Shown piece after piece: positions 17,889 to 25,570 of a DNA stretch of 64,000 bases. Source of the stretch: Burkholderiales bacterium (lineage in GTDB: Bacteria; Pseudomonadota; Gammaproteobacteria; Burkholderiales; SG8-41); assembly GCA_019635015.1 (NCBI GenBank), contig JAHCAG010000006.1:1-64000 (forward strand). Reading direction: 5' to 3'. Under the pieces are notes generated by a model. It was not told the origin of the DNA. It was given only the letters and a program-made list of their open reading frames with translations, and did no database searches. A program made the position numbers and the translations under genes. The stretch's first letter is position 1. Every line of letters begins with the position of its first letter.

Positions 17889-18797
17889 ATGGACTATCGG
17901 CAGCTGGAGGTTTTCCGTGCGGTCCTGGACACCGGTTCGGCCAGCGCCGCCGCACGCCTGCTGGGGCTGTCGCAGCCGGCGGTGAGCCGGCAACTGGCGC
18001 AGCTCGAAGCCGCGCTCGACATCGACCTCTTCGCCCGCGAGCGCGGGCGGCTGCTGCCCACGGCGCATGCCGTCGAGCTTTACCGCGAGGTGGCGCACGC
18101 CTTCGAGGGGGTCGAACGTGTGCTTAACGCGGTGCGGAGGATGCGCGCCAACAATACCGGCACGCTGCGCATCGCCGCACCTTACAGTTTCTGCGAGGTG
18201 CTGCTACCGCGCATAGTCGCGCGCCTGGCGGCGGCGCATCCGGATCTGCGTTATGCGGTCGAGCTGGGCAGCTACGAGGCCATCGCCGCGATGCTCGCCA
18301 AGCACGAAGTCGATGTCGGCATCCTGAAAGAACCCATGGAACACGCCGGCATCTCGACGCTGCCGCTGGTGGACAGCGTCGTTGCCTGCGCCTTGCCGTC
18401 TGCGCACAGGCTCGCCAGGGGGGCGAGCGTTCGCGCGCAGGATCTGGCGCGGGAGCCGCTGGTCATGCTGGGGCGGAACGCGGCCTGGCTGCAGGAGGTG
18501 CGGGCGCTGCTCAACCGTGCGGGGAAGGCGCCGACCGTGAGGCTGGAAACGCATGCGGTGGGGGCGGCCTGCGGCTTTGCCGCCAACGGCCTCGGCATTG
18601 CGCTCGTACCCGAGCTGCTCGGCGCGCAATACATCAGTCGTGATCTCGTGCTGCGACCGCTGAGCGTGCGCATTGATCAGCGTTTTGCGGTGGGGTTTCC
18701 CAAGGGTTTGCAACGCGCCGGCCTGGTGGGCAAGTTTACAGAAGCCGCAGTGAAAGTCGCGCGTGAACTGCTGCGCGAGGCGCGCCGCGCGACCTGA
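17889..18797 (+). CDS. LysR-family transcriptional regulator
   Basis: A 302-residue activator/repressor. The N-terminal winged helix-turn-helix is at about residues 3-60 (LEVFRAVLDTGSASAAARLL, LSQPAVSRQLAQLE), followed by the linker helix and a two-lobed effector domain from about residue 90 (GTLRIAAPYSFCEVLLPRI). ATG 17889 is preceded by GGAGGAG only a few bases upstream; GTG 17886 is an alternative. It is divergent from the N-formylglutamate amidohydrolase and Bug genes, the usual geometry for a regulator of its neighbours. The effector is unknown. Confidence 0.9.
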   Translation: MDYRQLEVFRAVLDTGSASAAARLLGLSQPAVSRQLAQLEAALDIDLFARERGRLLPTAHAVELYREVAHAFEGVERVLNAVRRMRANNTGTLRIAAPYSFCEVLLPRIVARLAAAHPDLRYAVELGSYEAIAAMLAKHEVDVGILKEPMEHAGISTLPLVDSVVACALPSAHRLARGASVRAQDLAREPLVMLGRNAAWLQEVRALLNRAGKAPTVRLETHAVGAACGFAANGLGIALVPELLGAQYISRDLVLRPLSVRIDQRFAVGFPKGLQRAGLVGKFTEAAVKVARELLREARRAT

Positions 18798-18802
18798 GTC
18801 CG

Positions 18803-19381
18803 CTAGACGTCCCCGCCGCTGGCCGCCAGTTCTTCCCGCGTGTTGATGTTCCGGAACGCCGCCTCATCCGCAAACGGCACTTCCATCACCTTCAGTTCCG
18901 AATACCAGAGATCGATCTTGCGCCCGCCGCCTTCGAGAAAAGCAGTGAGGCTCGGCAGCACGGACTTTCTGCACAGACTGAACACCGGGTGCGGCTGGTC
19001 GCCGGTCCTGGCGACGGCGAGGTCGGCGTTGTTCGCGTCGAGCGCGGCTTTCAGTTGCGCCACCAGGTCCAGCGGCAGGAAGGGGGAATCGCAGGGCGCG
19101 GTGACCACCAGCGTGTGCGTGGCTTCGCTCAGTCCCCGGTGCAGTCCGGCCAGCGGACCGGCAAAACCACCGATGACGTCAGGGATGACGCGATATCCAA
19201 GCGCTTGATATTGTTCAAGATTCTGGTTGGCGTTGATCAGCAGTTCATCGACCTGCGGGGCGAAACGTTCAATGACGTGCTGCGCCATCGGTTTGCCGCG
19301 CAGCAATTGCAGGCCCTTGTCGACACCGCCCATGCGCCTGCCCTGGCCGCCGGCGAGGAGTATCCCGCTGATCCCGTTCAT
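18803..19381 (-). CDS. mobA: Molybdenum cofactor guanylyltransferase MobA
   Basis: Attaches GMP to Mo-molybdopterin to give the bis-MGD form used by DMSO-reductase-family enzymes, including formate dehydrogenase. The nucleotide-binding motif is ILLAGGQGRRMGGVDKGL, followed by VIPDVIGGFAGPLAGL and TAPCDSPFLPLDL with the metal-binding Asp. The 192 residues match MobA. Its ATG overlaps the fdhD stop (ATGA), so translation is coupled. The order on the minus strand is moaA-fdhD-mobA: cofactor synthesis, FDH maturation and MGD formation next to the FDH genes. Confidence 0.93.
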   Translation of the reverse strand: MNGISGILLAGGQGRRMGGVDKGLQLLRGKPMAQHVIERFAPQVDELLINANQNLEQYQALGYRVIPDVIGGFAGPLAGLHRGLSEATHTLVVTAPCDSPFLPLDLVAQLKAALDANNADLAVARTGDQPHPVFSLCRKSVLPSLTAFLEGGGRKIDLWYSELKVMEVPFADEAAFRNINTREELAASGGDV

Positions 19382-20217
19382 GTGAAGGCGGTGCGGCTGA
19401 CCGGTTTGACGAAACGCTCGCGGCCGGTGAACAGCAGGTAGTGCTTGTTGACGGCGCGACCGATCATCGTGATGCCGGTGCGCAGCGCGACGTCGTGACC
19501 CATCTGGGTGAGTCCCGATCTCGAGACCAGGAAGGGGATGCGCATCTGCGCGGCCTTGATCACCATTTCCGAGGTCAGGCGGCCGGTGGTGTAGAACACC
19601 TTGTCCGAGCCGTCGATATCTTCCAGCCACATCAGGCCGGCGATGGCGTCCACCGCGTTGTGGCGGCCGACGTCTTCAACAAAGTGCAGGATTTCCGCGC
19701 TGTCGCCGTTGACCGCCGCCAGCGCGCAGCCGTGCACCGCGCCGGCGCTTTTGTAGATGGTTTCGTGGCGGCGTACGGCGTCGAGCAGGGCATGGAGACC
19801 GGGTTCGCTCAAGCGCACGTCCTCGCGCAGCCGGATGCTGTCGATTTCTTCCATCAGGTCGCCGAACACCGTGCCCTGGCCGCAGCCGGTGGTGACGGTG
19901 CGTTTGCTCATTTTCTTCGACAGATTCTTGACCGCCTTGCGCGTGGTGACGGCGGCGGACTGGGTTTCCCAGTCGACCTGCACTGCGGCGATGTGTTCGA
20001 TCGATGGCACCAGCCGCTGGTTGCGCAGATAGCCCAGCACCAGCGCTTCAGGGTTCTGGCCCAGGGTCATCAACGTGACGATTTCGCGCTTGTCGATGTA
20101 GATCGTCAGCGGGTGTTCGCCGGCGATGGGCGTGGATTGCGCTTCGCCGTGTTCATTGATCGATTCGACTTCGACGGTGAGGGGGCGGGTGGCGCGGGTG
20201 ATTTCGGGTTTGGACAC
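19378..20217 (-). CDS. fdhD: Formate dehydrogenase accessory sulfurtransferase FdhD
   Basis: Passes sulfur to the molybdenum (or tungsten) of bis-MGD before its insertion into FDH. Family marks include LTIYIDKREIVTLMTLG, the Cys loop TVTTGCGQGTVFGD, GAVHGCALA, EDVGRHNAVD and FYTTGRLTSEMV. In the usual CxxC active loop only the first Cys (Cys112) is present; the second position is Gly115. The start is GTG 20217 and no clear ribosome-binding site is visible. It sits 27 bases after moaA and overlaps mobA by four bases. Confidence 0.93.
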   Translation of the reverse strand: MSKPEITRATRPLTVEVESINEHGEAQSTPIAGEHPLTIYIDKREIVTLMTLGQNPEALVLGYLRNQRLVPSIEHIAAVQVDWETQSAAVTTRKAVKNLSKKMSKRTVTTGCGQGTVFGDLMEEIDSIRLREDVRLSEPGLHALLDAVRRHETIYKSAGAVHGCALAAVNGDSAEILHFVEDVGRHNAVDAIAGLMWLEDIDGSDKVFYTTGRLTSEMVIKAAQMRIPFLVSRSGLTQMGHDVALRTGITMIGRAVNKHYLLFTGRERFVKPVSRTAFT

Positions 20218-20244
20218 GGCGGTGTTTGTAAGCGGTGCTTCGGG

Positions 20245-21279
20245 TCAGCCGCCGATGTAGGACATCTCGATTTTTTTCAACGGCACGGTCTGCCGGCCGC
20301 GGATTTCGGAGTAGCGGTCGTCGCGGGCGCTCCACACGCCGCCGATCTTCGCGAGGAGGGCTTCGTCGCTGGCGCCGCCGCGCAGCAGCGCGCGCAGGTC
20401 GTGGCCGGCGGTGGCGAAGAGGCAGGTGTAGAGCTGGCCTTCGGTGGAGATGCGGGCGCGGGTGCAGTCGCGGCAGAAGGCCTGGGTGACCGAGGCGATG
20501 ACCCCGATTTCACCTGAGCCGTCCTTGTAGCGCCAGCGTTCGGCGACTTCGCCGCTGTAGTTCGCGTCGGCCGGCTCCAGCGGCAGTTCGCGGCTGATCA
20601 TGTCGACGATCTCGCGCGCGCTGACCACTTCATCCATGCGCCAGCCGTTGGTGGCGCCGACGTCCATGTATTCGATGAAGCGCAGGATGTGGCCGCGTTC
20701 GCGGAAGAATTTCGCCATTGGCAGGATGCTGTGTTCGTTGACGCCGCGTTTGACGACCATGTTGATCTTGACCGGGGTCAGGCCGGCTGCAGCGGCGGCA
20801 TCAATGCCCTCGAGCACCTTGGCCACCGGGAAATCGACATCGTTCATCGCCTTGAACACGGCGTCGTCGAGCGAGTCGAGGCTGACGGTGACCCGCTTCA
20901 GCCCGGCGGCGCGCAGGGCCGCGGCTTTTTTGGCGAGCAGCGAGCCGTTGGTGGTCAGTGTCAGGTCGAGGCAGGGAATCGCAGAAAGCATCGCGATCAG
21001 CTGCTCGATGCCGCGGCGGACCAGGGGTTCGCCGCCGGTGAGGCGGATTTTTTCGATGCCCAGGGTCGTGAACAGCCGTGCCAGGCGGGTGATCTCTTCG
21101 AAGGACAGCAGCGCCTTGCGCTCAAGGAACTGGTAGTCGCTGCCGAATTTTTCCTTCGGCATGCAGTAGACGCAGCGGAAGTTGCAACGGTCCGTCACCG
21201 AGATGCGCAGGTCGCGCAGCGGCCGGCCGAGATGGTCGCGGGCGGTGGTGGCGGGGTTTGCAGTGGGGATCAGGGTCAT
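20245..21279 (-). CDS. moaA: GTP 3',8-cyclase MoaA (molybdenum cofactor biosynthesis)
   Basis: Radical-SAM enzyme for the first step of molybdopterin synthesis. The N-terminal [4Fe-4S]-SAM cluster is in [12 protein letters not shown] (CxxxCxxC) and SAM contacts lie in [11 protein letters not shown]. The C-terminal cluster region is [20 protein letters not shown], and the chain ends in the double Gly (YIGG) that MoaA needs for activity. Length is 344 residues. ATG 21279 is the first gene of the moaA-fdhD-mobA run, divergent from the FDH structural operon. Confidence 0.95.
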   Translation of the reverse strand: MTLIPTANPATTARDHLGRPLRDLRISVTDRCNFRCVYCMPKEKFGSDYQFLERKALLSFEEITRLARLFTTLGIEKIRLTGGEPLVRRGIEQLIAMLSAIPCLDLTLTTNGSLLAKKAAALRAAGLKRVTVSLDSLDDAVFKAMNDVDFPVAKVLEGIDAAAAAGLTPVKINMVVKRGVNEHSILPMAKFFRERGHILRFIEYMDVGATNGWRMDEVVSAREIVDMISRELPLEPADANYSGEVAERWRYKDGSGEIGVIASVTQAFCRDCTRARISTEGQLYTCLFATAGHDLRALLRGGASDEALLAKIGGVWSARDDRYSEIRGRQTVPLKKIEMSYIGG

Positions 21280-21302
21280 GGCGCAGTATGGATTGGAAGC
21301 CG

Positions 21303-21332
21303 ATTATGGCAAAGTCGAATCGCACGGCGCAA
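21303..21332 (-). promoter_or_regulatory. Candidate sigma70 promoter for moaA-fdhD-mobA
   Basis: Reading the minus strand, TTGCGC (21327-21332) is followed after 18 bases by CATAAT (21303-21308), placing the start of transcription about 17 bases before the moaA ATG. Matches are moderate and found by eye. Confidence 0.35.
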
Positions 21333-21412
21333 GGAAGACAGCACTTGCAAATCAGGTATTTAGCTGCGCTGCAGGATTGTTTCCCGCGAGCTTCTCCCGC
21401 AGAATGGCCTTC

Positions 21413-21916
21413 ATGTCCGAATCCCCGACATCCGTGACGCAACGCTGGGCTGCCGCCGTGGTGATGATGCGCACGCCACTGAACAACCGCTGGGCCAGCG
21501 AAAAATGGGAAGTGAAAGGCGTTGTGCCCGACCTCGACCCGGCCGCATCGCCGCGGGTGCTGATCGAGGAGGCCGGCGGACGCATGGAGATGCTTTACCC
21601 GGGTTTGCAGATTGCGCTGCAGCGTGACGAGGCCGAAGGGTATTACATGAACATCACGTCGCCGCAGCCGAAGGTGTTTGTGTTGTGGCGCATGGAGGGC
21701 GGGCTGGCGAAGCCGCAGTTGCTGACGGTGAGTTACCACGAAGGTTCGCGCTGGCTCGACAGCGGCGAGAGTATCGACGGGGTTGCACTGCCGCTGGAGC
21801 TGCTGCCGTGGATGGCGCAGTTCTGCGAGCAGCACTACAGGCCCGAGCCGCGCAAGAAGGCCAAATATGCGACCAGCAGGGACAAGGGGCGCATGGGCAA
21901 CTGGCGCCCCGATTGA
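21413..21916 (+). CDS. DUF3305 domain protein, formate dehydrogenase cluster
   Basis: A 167-residue soluble protein beginning MSESPTSVTQRWAAAVV; its RTPLNNRWASEKWEVKGVV segment is typical of DUF3305. Such genes are found beside DUF3306 and periplasmic FDH genes in many proteobacteria, but their role is not established; an accessory or assembly function is likely from context. No signal peptide or membrane segment is seen. ATG 21404 (three codons earlier) is an alternative start and neither has a good ribosome-binding site. It opens the plus-strand FDH operon, and DUF3306 follows 14 bases later. Confidence 0.8.
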   Translation: MSESPTSVTQRWAAAVVMMRTPLNNRWASEKWEVKGVVPDLDPAASPRVLIEEAGGRMEMLYPGLQIALQRDEAEGYYMNITSPQPKVFVLWRMEGGLAKPQLLTVSYHEGSRWLDSGESIDGVALPLELLPWMAQFCEQHYRPEPRKKAKYATSRDKGRMGNWRPD

Positions 21917-21930
21917 GATCCGGAAACACG

Positions 21931-22503
21931 ATGGCCGAGTCCGAACGTAAACCCGCTGAATCCCCGGAAGAATTCCTCTCCCGCTGGTCGCGCCGCAAGC
22001 GCGACGCGCGCGAGGAGGCGCTGAAGCCGCCGGCACCGGTGACGCCGGCCACCGCGGAAGAGCCGCCGCCGCTGCCGCCGGTGGAGGAGATGGGCATCGA
22101 TTCCGATTACCGCGGTTTCCTGCATCCCAAGGTCGATGAAACCCTGCGCCGCGCGGCGCTGAAGAAGATGTTCAGCGATCCGCATTTCAACGTGATGGAC
22201 GGGCTCGATGTCTATATCGACGACTATTCGATTTCCGATCCGCTGCCGGCATCAATGCTGGCGGAATTGAAGCAGGCGCAAAAAATCTTCGGCTGGGCTA
22301 AGGAGACGGATGAACAGGCCCAGCAGCGGCGCGCGATGACGCCGCAGCAGAAGGTGGAGGCCGAGGCGGCGGCTGAAGCCGCGTCCCTGGCTGCGCAGGA
22401 GAAGGAAGCGGTGCCTCCGCCGTCGATCGAAGGCGCAACGGAGCCTGCGCCGGTCGCGCAGAAACCGGATGACGATCCCGGAGCGCCGCCGCAAACCGCG
22501 TAG
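21931..22503 (+). CDS. DUF3306 domain protein, formate dehydrogenase cluster
   Basis: A 190-residue protein with the DUF3306 N-terminus (EEFLSRWSRRKRDAREE) and core segment RAALKKMFSDPHFNVMDGLD followed by YIDDYSISDPLP. Proline- and alanine-rich, probably disordered stretches lie at about residues 30-50 and through the acidic C-terminal tail. No membrane segment or cofactor motif. Function unknown; it co-occurs with DUF3305 and FDH genes, so an assembly role is inferred. The next gene begins 32 bases on. Confidence 0.8.
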   Translation: MAESERKPAESPEEFLSRWSRRKRDAREEALKPPAPVTPATAEEPPPLPPVEEMGIDSDYRGFLHPKVDETLRRAALKKMFSDPHFNVMDGLDVYIDDYSISDPLPASMLAELKQAQKIFGWAKETDEQAQQRRAMTPQQKVEAEAAAEAASLAAQEKEAVPPPSIEGATEPAPVAQKPDDDPGAPPQTA

Positions 22504-22535
22504 ACTGCCCACACTTTCTTTCCAGCGGATTCCCC

Positions 22536-24611
22536 ATGAGGCACAAAACGCTGCTCTGCAACTGCAACAAGACCATGACGGTCGACGGCAAGATCCTCGC
22601 CGGAGCGTCGGGCGACGAGGCTGTGCCCGTGCGCAGCGAGCTTTGCCGGCATCATCTCGCCAGCTTCGAGGCTGCAGTGAAATCCGGGGACGACCTGCTG
22701 GTGGCCTGCACGCAGGAGGCACCGCTGTTTACGGCGCTGCATCAGGAGATGGGCGGGCAGGGTGTCATCCGTTTCGTCAATATCCGCGAAACTGCGGGCT
22801 GGTCGGAAGAGGGGGCGCAGGCTGTGCCGAAAATGGCGGCGCTGCTCGCGGCAGCCGACCTGCCGGATCCCGAGCCGGTGCCGACGGTGAGTTACGAAGC
22901 GGGCAATGAATTGCTGATTGTCGGCCCCGGTGCGGCGGCGCTGCCCTGGGCGGAACGGCTCGCGGGGCAGTTCTCGGTGACGGTGCTGATGACCGACGGA
23001 GGGCGCTGTGCGGAACTGCCGGGCGAACGCCGTTATCCCGTGCATTCGGGAAAAGTGCGCGCGCTGTCCGGTTATCTCGGCGCCTTTGCCGCCAGCTGGA
23101 ATCAGGGCAATCCCATCGATCTTGAAGCCTGCACGCGCTGCGGCGCCTGCATCGAAGCCTGTCCGGAGCAGGCCATCGATTTCAGCTTCCAGATCGATCT
23201 GGACAAATGCAAAAGCCACCGTAAATGCGTGACAGCCTGCGGCACAGTGCAGGCGATCGATTTCGACCGTGGTGAGTCTCTGCGTGAAGACCGCTTTGAT
23301 CTGGTGCTGGACCTCGACGACACGCCGCAGATCCGTACAGAGCAGCCGCCCCAGGGGTATTTCGCGCCGGGCCGCGATCCGCTGGAGCAGGCGCTGGCCG
23401 CGGGAAAACTCGGGCAGATGACCGGCAGTTTCGAGAAGCCGAAATTTTTCGTCTATCGCGAGAAGCTCTGCGCCCATGCGCGTTCGGGCATCACCGGCTG
23501 CACGAAATGCATCGACGTCTGTTCAACCGGCGCGATCAGCAGCCTGATCAAGGAAAACAGGGTCGTGGTCGAGCCGCATCTGTGTATGGGCTGCGGCGGC
23601 TGCGCGACGGTGTGTCCGTCAGGCGCGATGACTTACGCCTATCCGCGTGTCGCCGATACCGGCACGCGGCTGAAGGCGGCCCTGAAGGCTTACCAGGCCG
23701 CAGGCGGACGCAATCCGCGGCTGCTGTTCCATAACAGTACCGACGGCCGCGAGTTGCTGGCGATGCTGGCGCGCCGGGGCCGGGGACTGCCGGCGGACCT
23801 GATTCCGGTGGAGGTGCTGCATGTGGCCGCCATCGGCATCGACCTGATGCTCGGCGCCATTGCGCTGGGCGCGGCGCAGGTGGTCGTGCTCGGCGCGGGA
23901 TCGGAGGCGGCGGCTTATGTCGAAGCCGGCGAACGCCAGGTGACGCTGATGCAGGAACTGCTCGCGGGATTCGGTTACGAAGGTGAACGCGCCTGCTGGC
24001 TGCCGGTTGCTGACTTGGCGGATGCCGAACGCAGGCTGTGGGCGCTGCCGCGGCCCGCTTCATTGCCCGCAGCGGGTTTCAATCTCGGCAATGACAAGCG
24101 CGGCACGCTGGATTTCGTGTTTGACCACCTGCGCAGCCATGCTCCCAAAAAGACCGATGCGATTGCACTGAAATCGGGCGCGCCCTACGGTAGCGTCGAG
24201 GTGAACAAGGAAAAATGCACCCTGTGCATGGCCTGCGTCGGGTCCTGTCCGGAAGGTGCGCTGCTCGATTCCAAGGAAACACCGGCCCTGCGTTTTCTCG
24301 AACAGAATTGCGTGCAATGCGGATTGTGCGTACGCACATGCCCGGAACAGGCCTTGTCGCTGCAGCCGCGTCTGCTCCTGACGGGGCAGGCGAAGACCGC
24401 ACGGACCCTCAACGAAGCACAGGCCTTCGATTGCGTCAAATGCGGAAAACCTTTTGGAACCAGGCAGATGGTGGACGGCATGTTGTCACGGCTAAGTCAG
24501 CATTCGATGTTCGCCGAGCCGGGTGCGCTGGACCGCATCAAGATGTGCGCGGATTGCCGAGTGGTCGATCTGTTGCAGAATTCGCGGCATGGCAACATAA
24601 ATGATCTCTGA
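22536..24611 (+). CDS. Large multi-cluster 4Fe-4S ferredoxin-type protein of the FDH operon
   Basis: A 691-residue cytoplasmic protein with no signal peptide. Four canonical CxxCxxCxxxCP motifs are visible: CTRCGACIEACP (about residue 199), CMGCGGCATVCP (about 350), CTLCMACVGSCP (about 561) and CVQCGLCVRTCP (about 591). Two further Cys-rich segments (CKSHRKCVTAC, CTKCIDVC) and a C-terminal CVKC/CADC pair could hold more metal. The N-terminus has a CNCNKT start and an ELLIVGPGAAALPWAERL nucleotide-like motif. Homologues sit beside periplasmic FDH genes, but the electron partner is not known. It may take part in cofactor maturation or move electrons to the cytoplasm. Confidence 0.82.
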   Translation: MRHKTLLCNCNKTMTVDGKILAGASGDEAVPVRSELCRHHLASFEAAVKSGDDLLVACTQEAPLFTALHQEMGGQGVIRFVNIRETAGWSEEGAQAVPKMAALLAAADLPDPEPVPTVSYEAGNELLIVGPGAAALPWAERLAGQFSVTVLMTDGGRCAELPGERRYPVHSGKVRALSGYLGAFAASWNQGNPIDLEACTRCGACIEACPEQAIDFSFQIDLDKCKSHRKCVTACGTVQAIDFDRGESLREDRFDLVLDLDDTPQIRTEQPPQGYFAPGRDPLEQALAAGKLGQMTGSFEKPKFFVYREKLCAHARSGITGCTKCIDVCSTGAISSLIKENRVVVEPHLCMGCGGCATVCPSGAMTYAYPRVADTGTRLKAALKAYQAAGGRNPRLLFHNSTDGRELLAMLARRGRGLPADLIPVEVLHVAAIGIDLMLGAIALGAAQVVVLGAGSEAAAYVEAGERQVTLMQELLAGFGYEGERACWLPVADLADAERRLWALPRPASLPAAGFNLGNDKRGTLDFVFDHLRSHAPKKTDAIALKSGAPYGSVEVNKEKCTLCMACVGSCPEGALLDSKETPALRFLEQNCVQCGLCVRTCPEQALSLQPRLLLTGQAKTARTLNEAQAFDCVKCGKPFGTRQMVDGMLSRLSQHSMFAEPGALDRIKMCADCRVVDLLQNSRHGNINDL

Positions 24612-24717
24612 AATATCTGGTTCACAAATCGTCGCCTTTGCTGCGATGAGGGTGGAAGTTTGGAAAAAACGCACCTAAGATAGGCACTGTTTCACATATT
24701 GGCTGCGACGGCAGAAA

Positions 24718-25359
24718 ATGATCAGCGCGACGGCAATACCAGACAGGCAGGCCGTGCCCGCGTCTTCCGCAAGGGAGGATGGCGATGGTATCCGCAGTGC
24801 GCTCTACGGTCTGCTGAGTCACCTCTTTTTCGCGGCGCCCACGCCTGAACTGCTGCGACAAATCGCCGACTTACGTGACGTGATCGGCGAAGCCGCAGGC
24901 GAACTTCACAGCGCATGGCAGACACTTGCCGACGCGGCCCGGCAGGCGGATGTTGCGGCCATCCGCAGCGAATTCGACGACACTTTTGTCAGCACCGGGC
25001 GTCCCCCGGTGTCCTTGTATGCCTCAAGCTACATGCAAGGCCGGCGCAAAGGCCATCTGCTGGCTGAACTGCGCGAGGATCTGCTGCGTCTGGGTTACCG
25101 GCGCGCCGACGAGGCTGTGGAATACGAGGATCACATTTCCGCGCTGTGCGACGTGATGCGCGGGCTGATTGTCGATGATGCCGCGCCGGAGATGTCCTTT
25201 GCCGCGCAACAGGCCTTTTTCCGCCATTACCTGGCACCCTGGTTTGCCGCGCTGTGCATCGCGCTGGACGAGGCCGGACAGACTTCGTTTTACCGCAGCG
25301 TTTCCCGTTTTGCCGCCGCTTTTTTTGCCAACGAATCCGAATATTTCGAGCTTGCCTGA
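24718..25359 (+). CDS. TorD/DmsD-family redox enzyme maturation chaperone
   Basis: An all-helical 213-residue cytoplasmic chaperone. Marks of the TorD family are the N-terminal ALYGLLSHLFFAAPTPELL segment, EFDDTFVSTGRPPVSLYASSY, and EDHISALCDVMRGLI. These chaperones bind Tat signal peptides of molybdoenzymes and hold them until cofactor is loaded. The FDH alpha subunit with its Tat signal is the clear client, two genes downstream. ATG 24718 follows a 106-base gap after the iron-sulfur protein. That gap is AT-richer and may contain an internal promoter, but I could not define one. Confidence 0.87.
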   Translation: MISATAIPDRQAVPASSAREDGDGIRSALYGLLSHLFFAAPTPELLRQIADLRDVIGEAAGELHSAWQTLADAARQADVAAIRSEFDDTFVSTGRPPVSLYASSYMQGRRKGHLLAELREDLLRLGYRRADEAVEYEDHISALCDVMRGLIVDDAAPEMSFAAQQAFFRHYLAPWFAALCIALDEAGQTSFYRSVSRFAAAFFANESEYFELA

Positions 25360-25371
25360 AGGAGGAACGAC

Positions 25372-25560
25372 ATGAGCACCCGATTGAGCCGCAGGAAGTT
25401 TCTCGCCGCCGCCAGTGCCGGCGGTGTTGCAGCCGCCGCCGTGGTCGCCACCAGGGGAGCCGGTGAGGGCGGCCGGGAGGAAAAGCAGGCCGCGAAGCAG
25501 GGCAAGGGCTACCAGTTGACGGCGCATGTCCGCCGCTATTACGAAACCACCAAGGTCTGA
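25372..25560 (+). CDS. Small Tat-signal protein of the FDH operon
   Basis: A 62-residue peptide with a twin-arginine signal (LSRRKFLAAASAGGVAAAAVV) and only about 35 residues beyond it, basic and ending RRYYETTKV. A GGAGG ribosome-binding site precedes ATG 25372. Small Tat peptides of this type are common immediately before fdhA in this cluster class. Their role is not established; a small exported subunit or chaperone-binding decoy is possible. It lies 12 bases after the TorD-like gene and 10 before fdhA. Confidence 0.75.
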   Translation: MSTRLSRRKFLAAASAGGVAAAAVVATRGAGEGGREEKQAAKQGKGYQLTAHVRRYYETTKV

Positions 25561-25570
25561 GGAGCACATC

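Noticed and set aside
24612..24717. A sigma54 or sigma70 promoter before the TorD-like gene
   Set aside because: The AGGCACTGTTTCACA and TTGGAA/TAAGAT matches have wrong bases or spacing.
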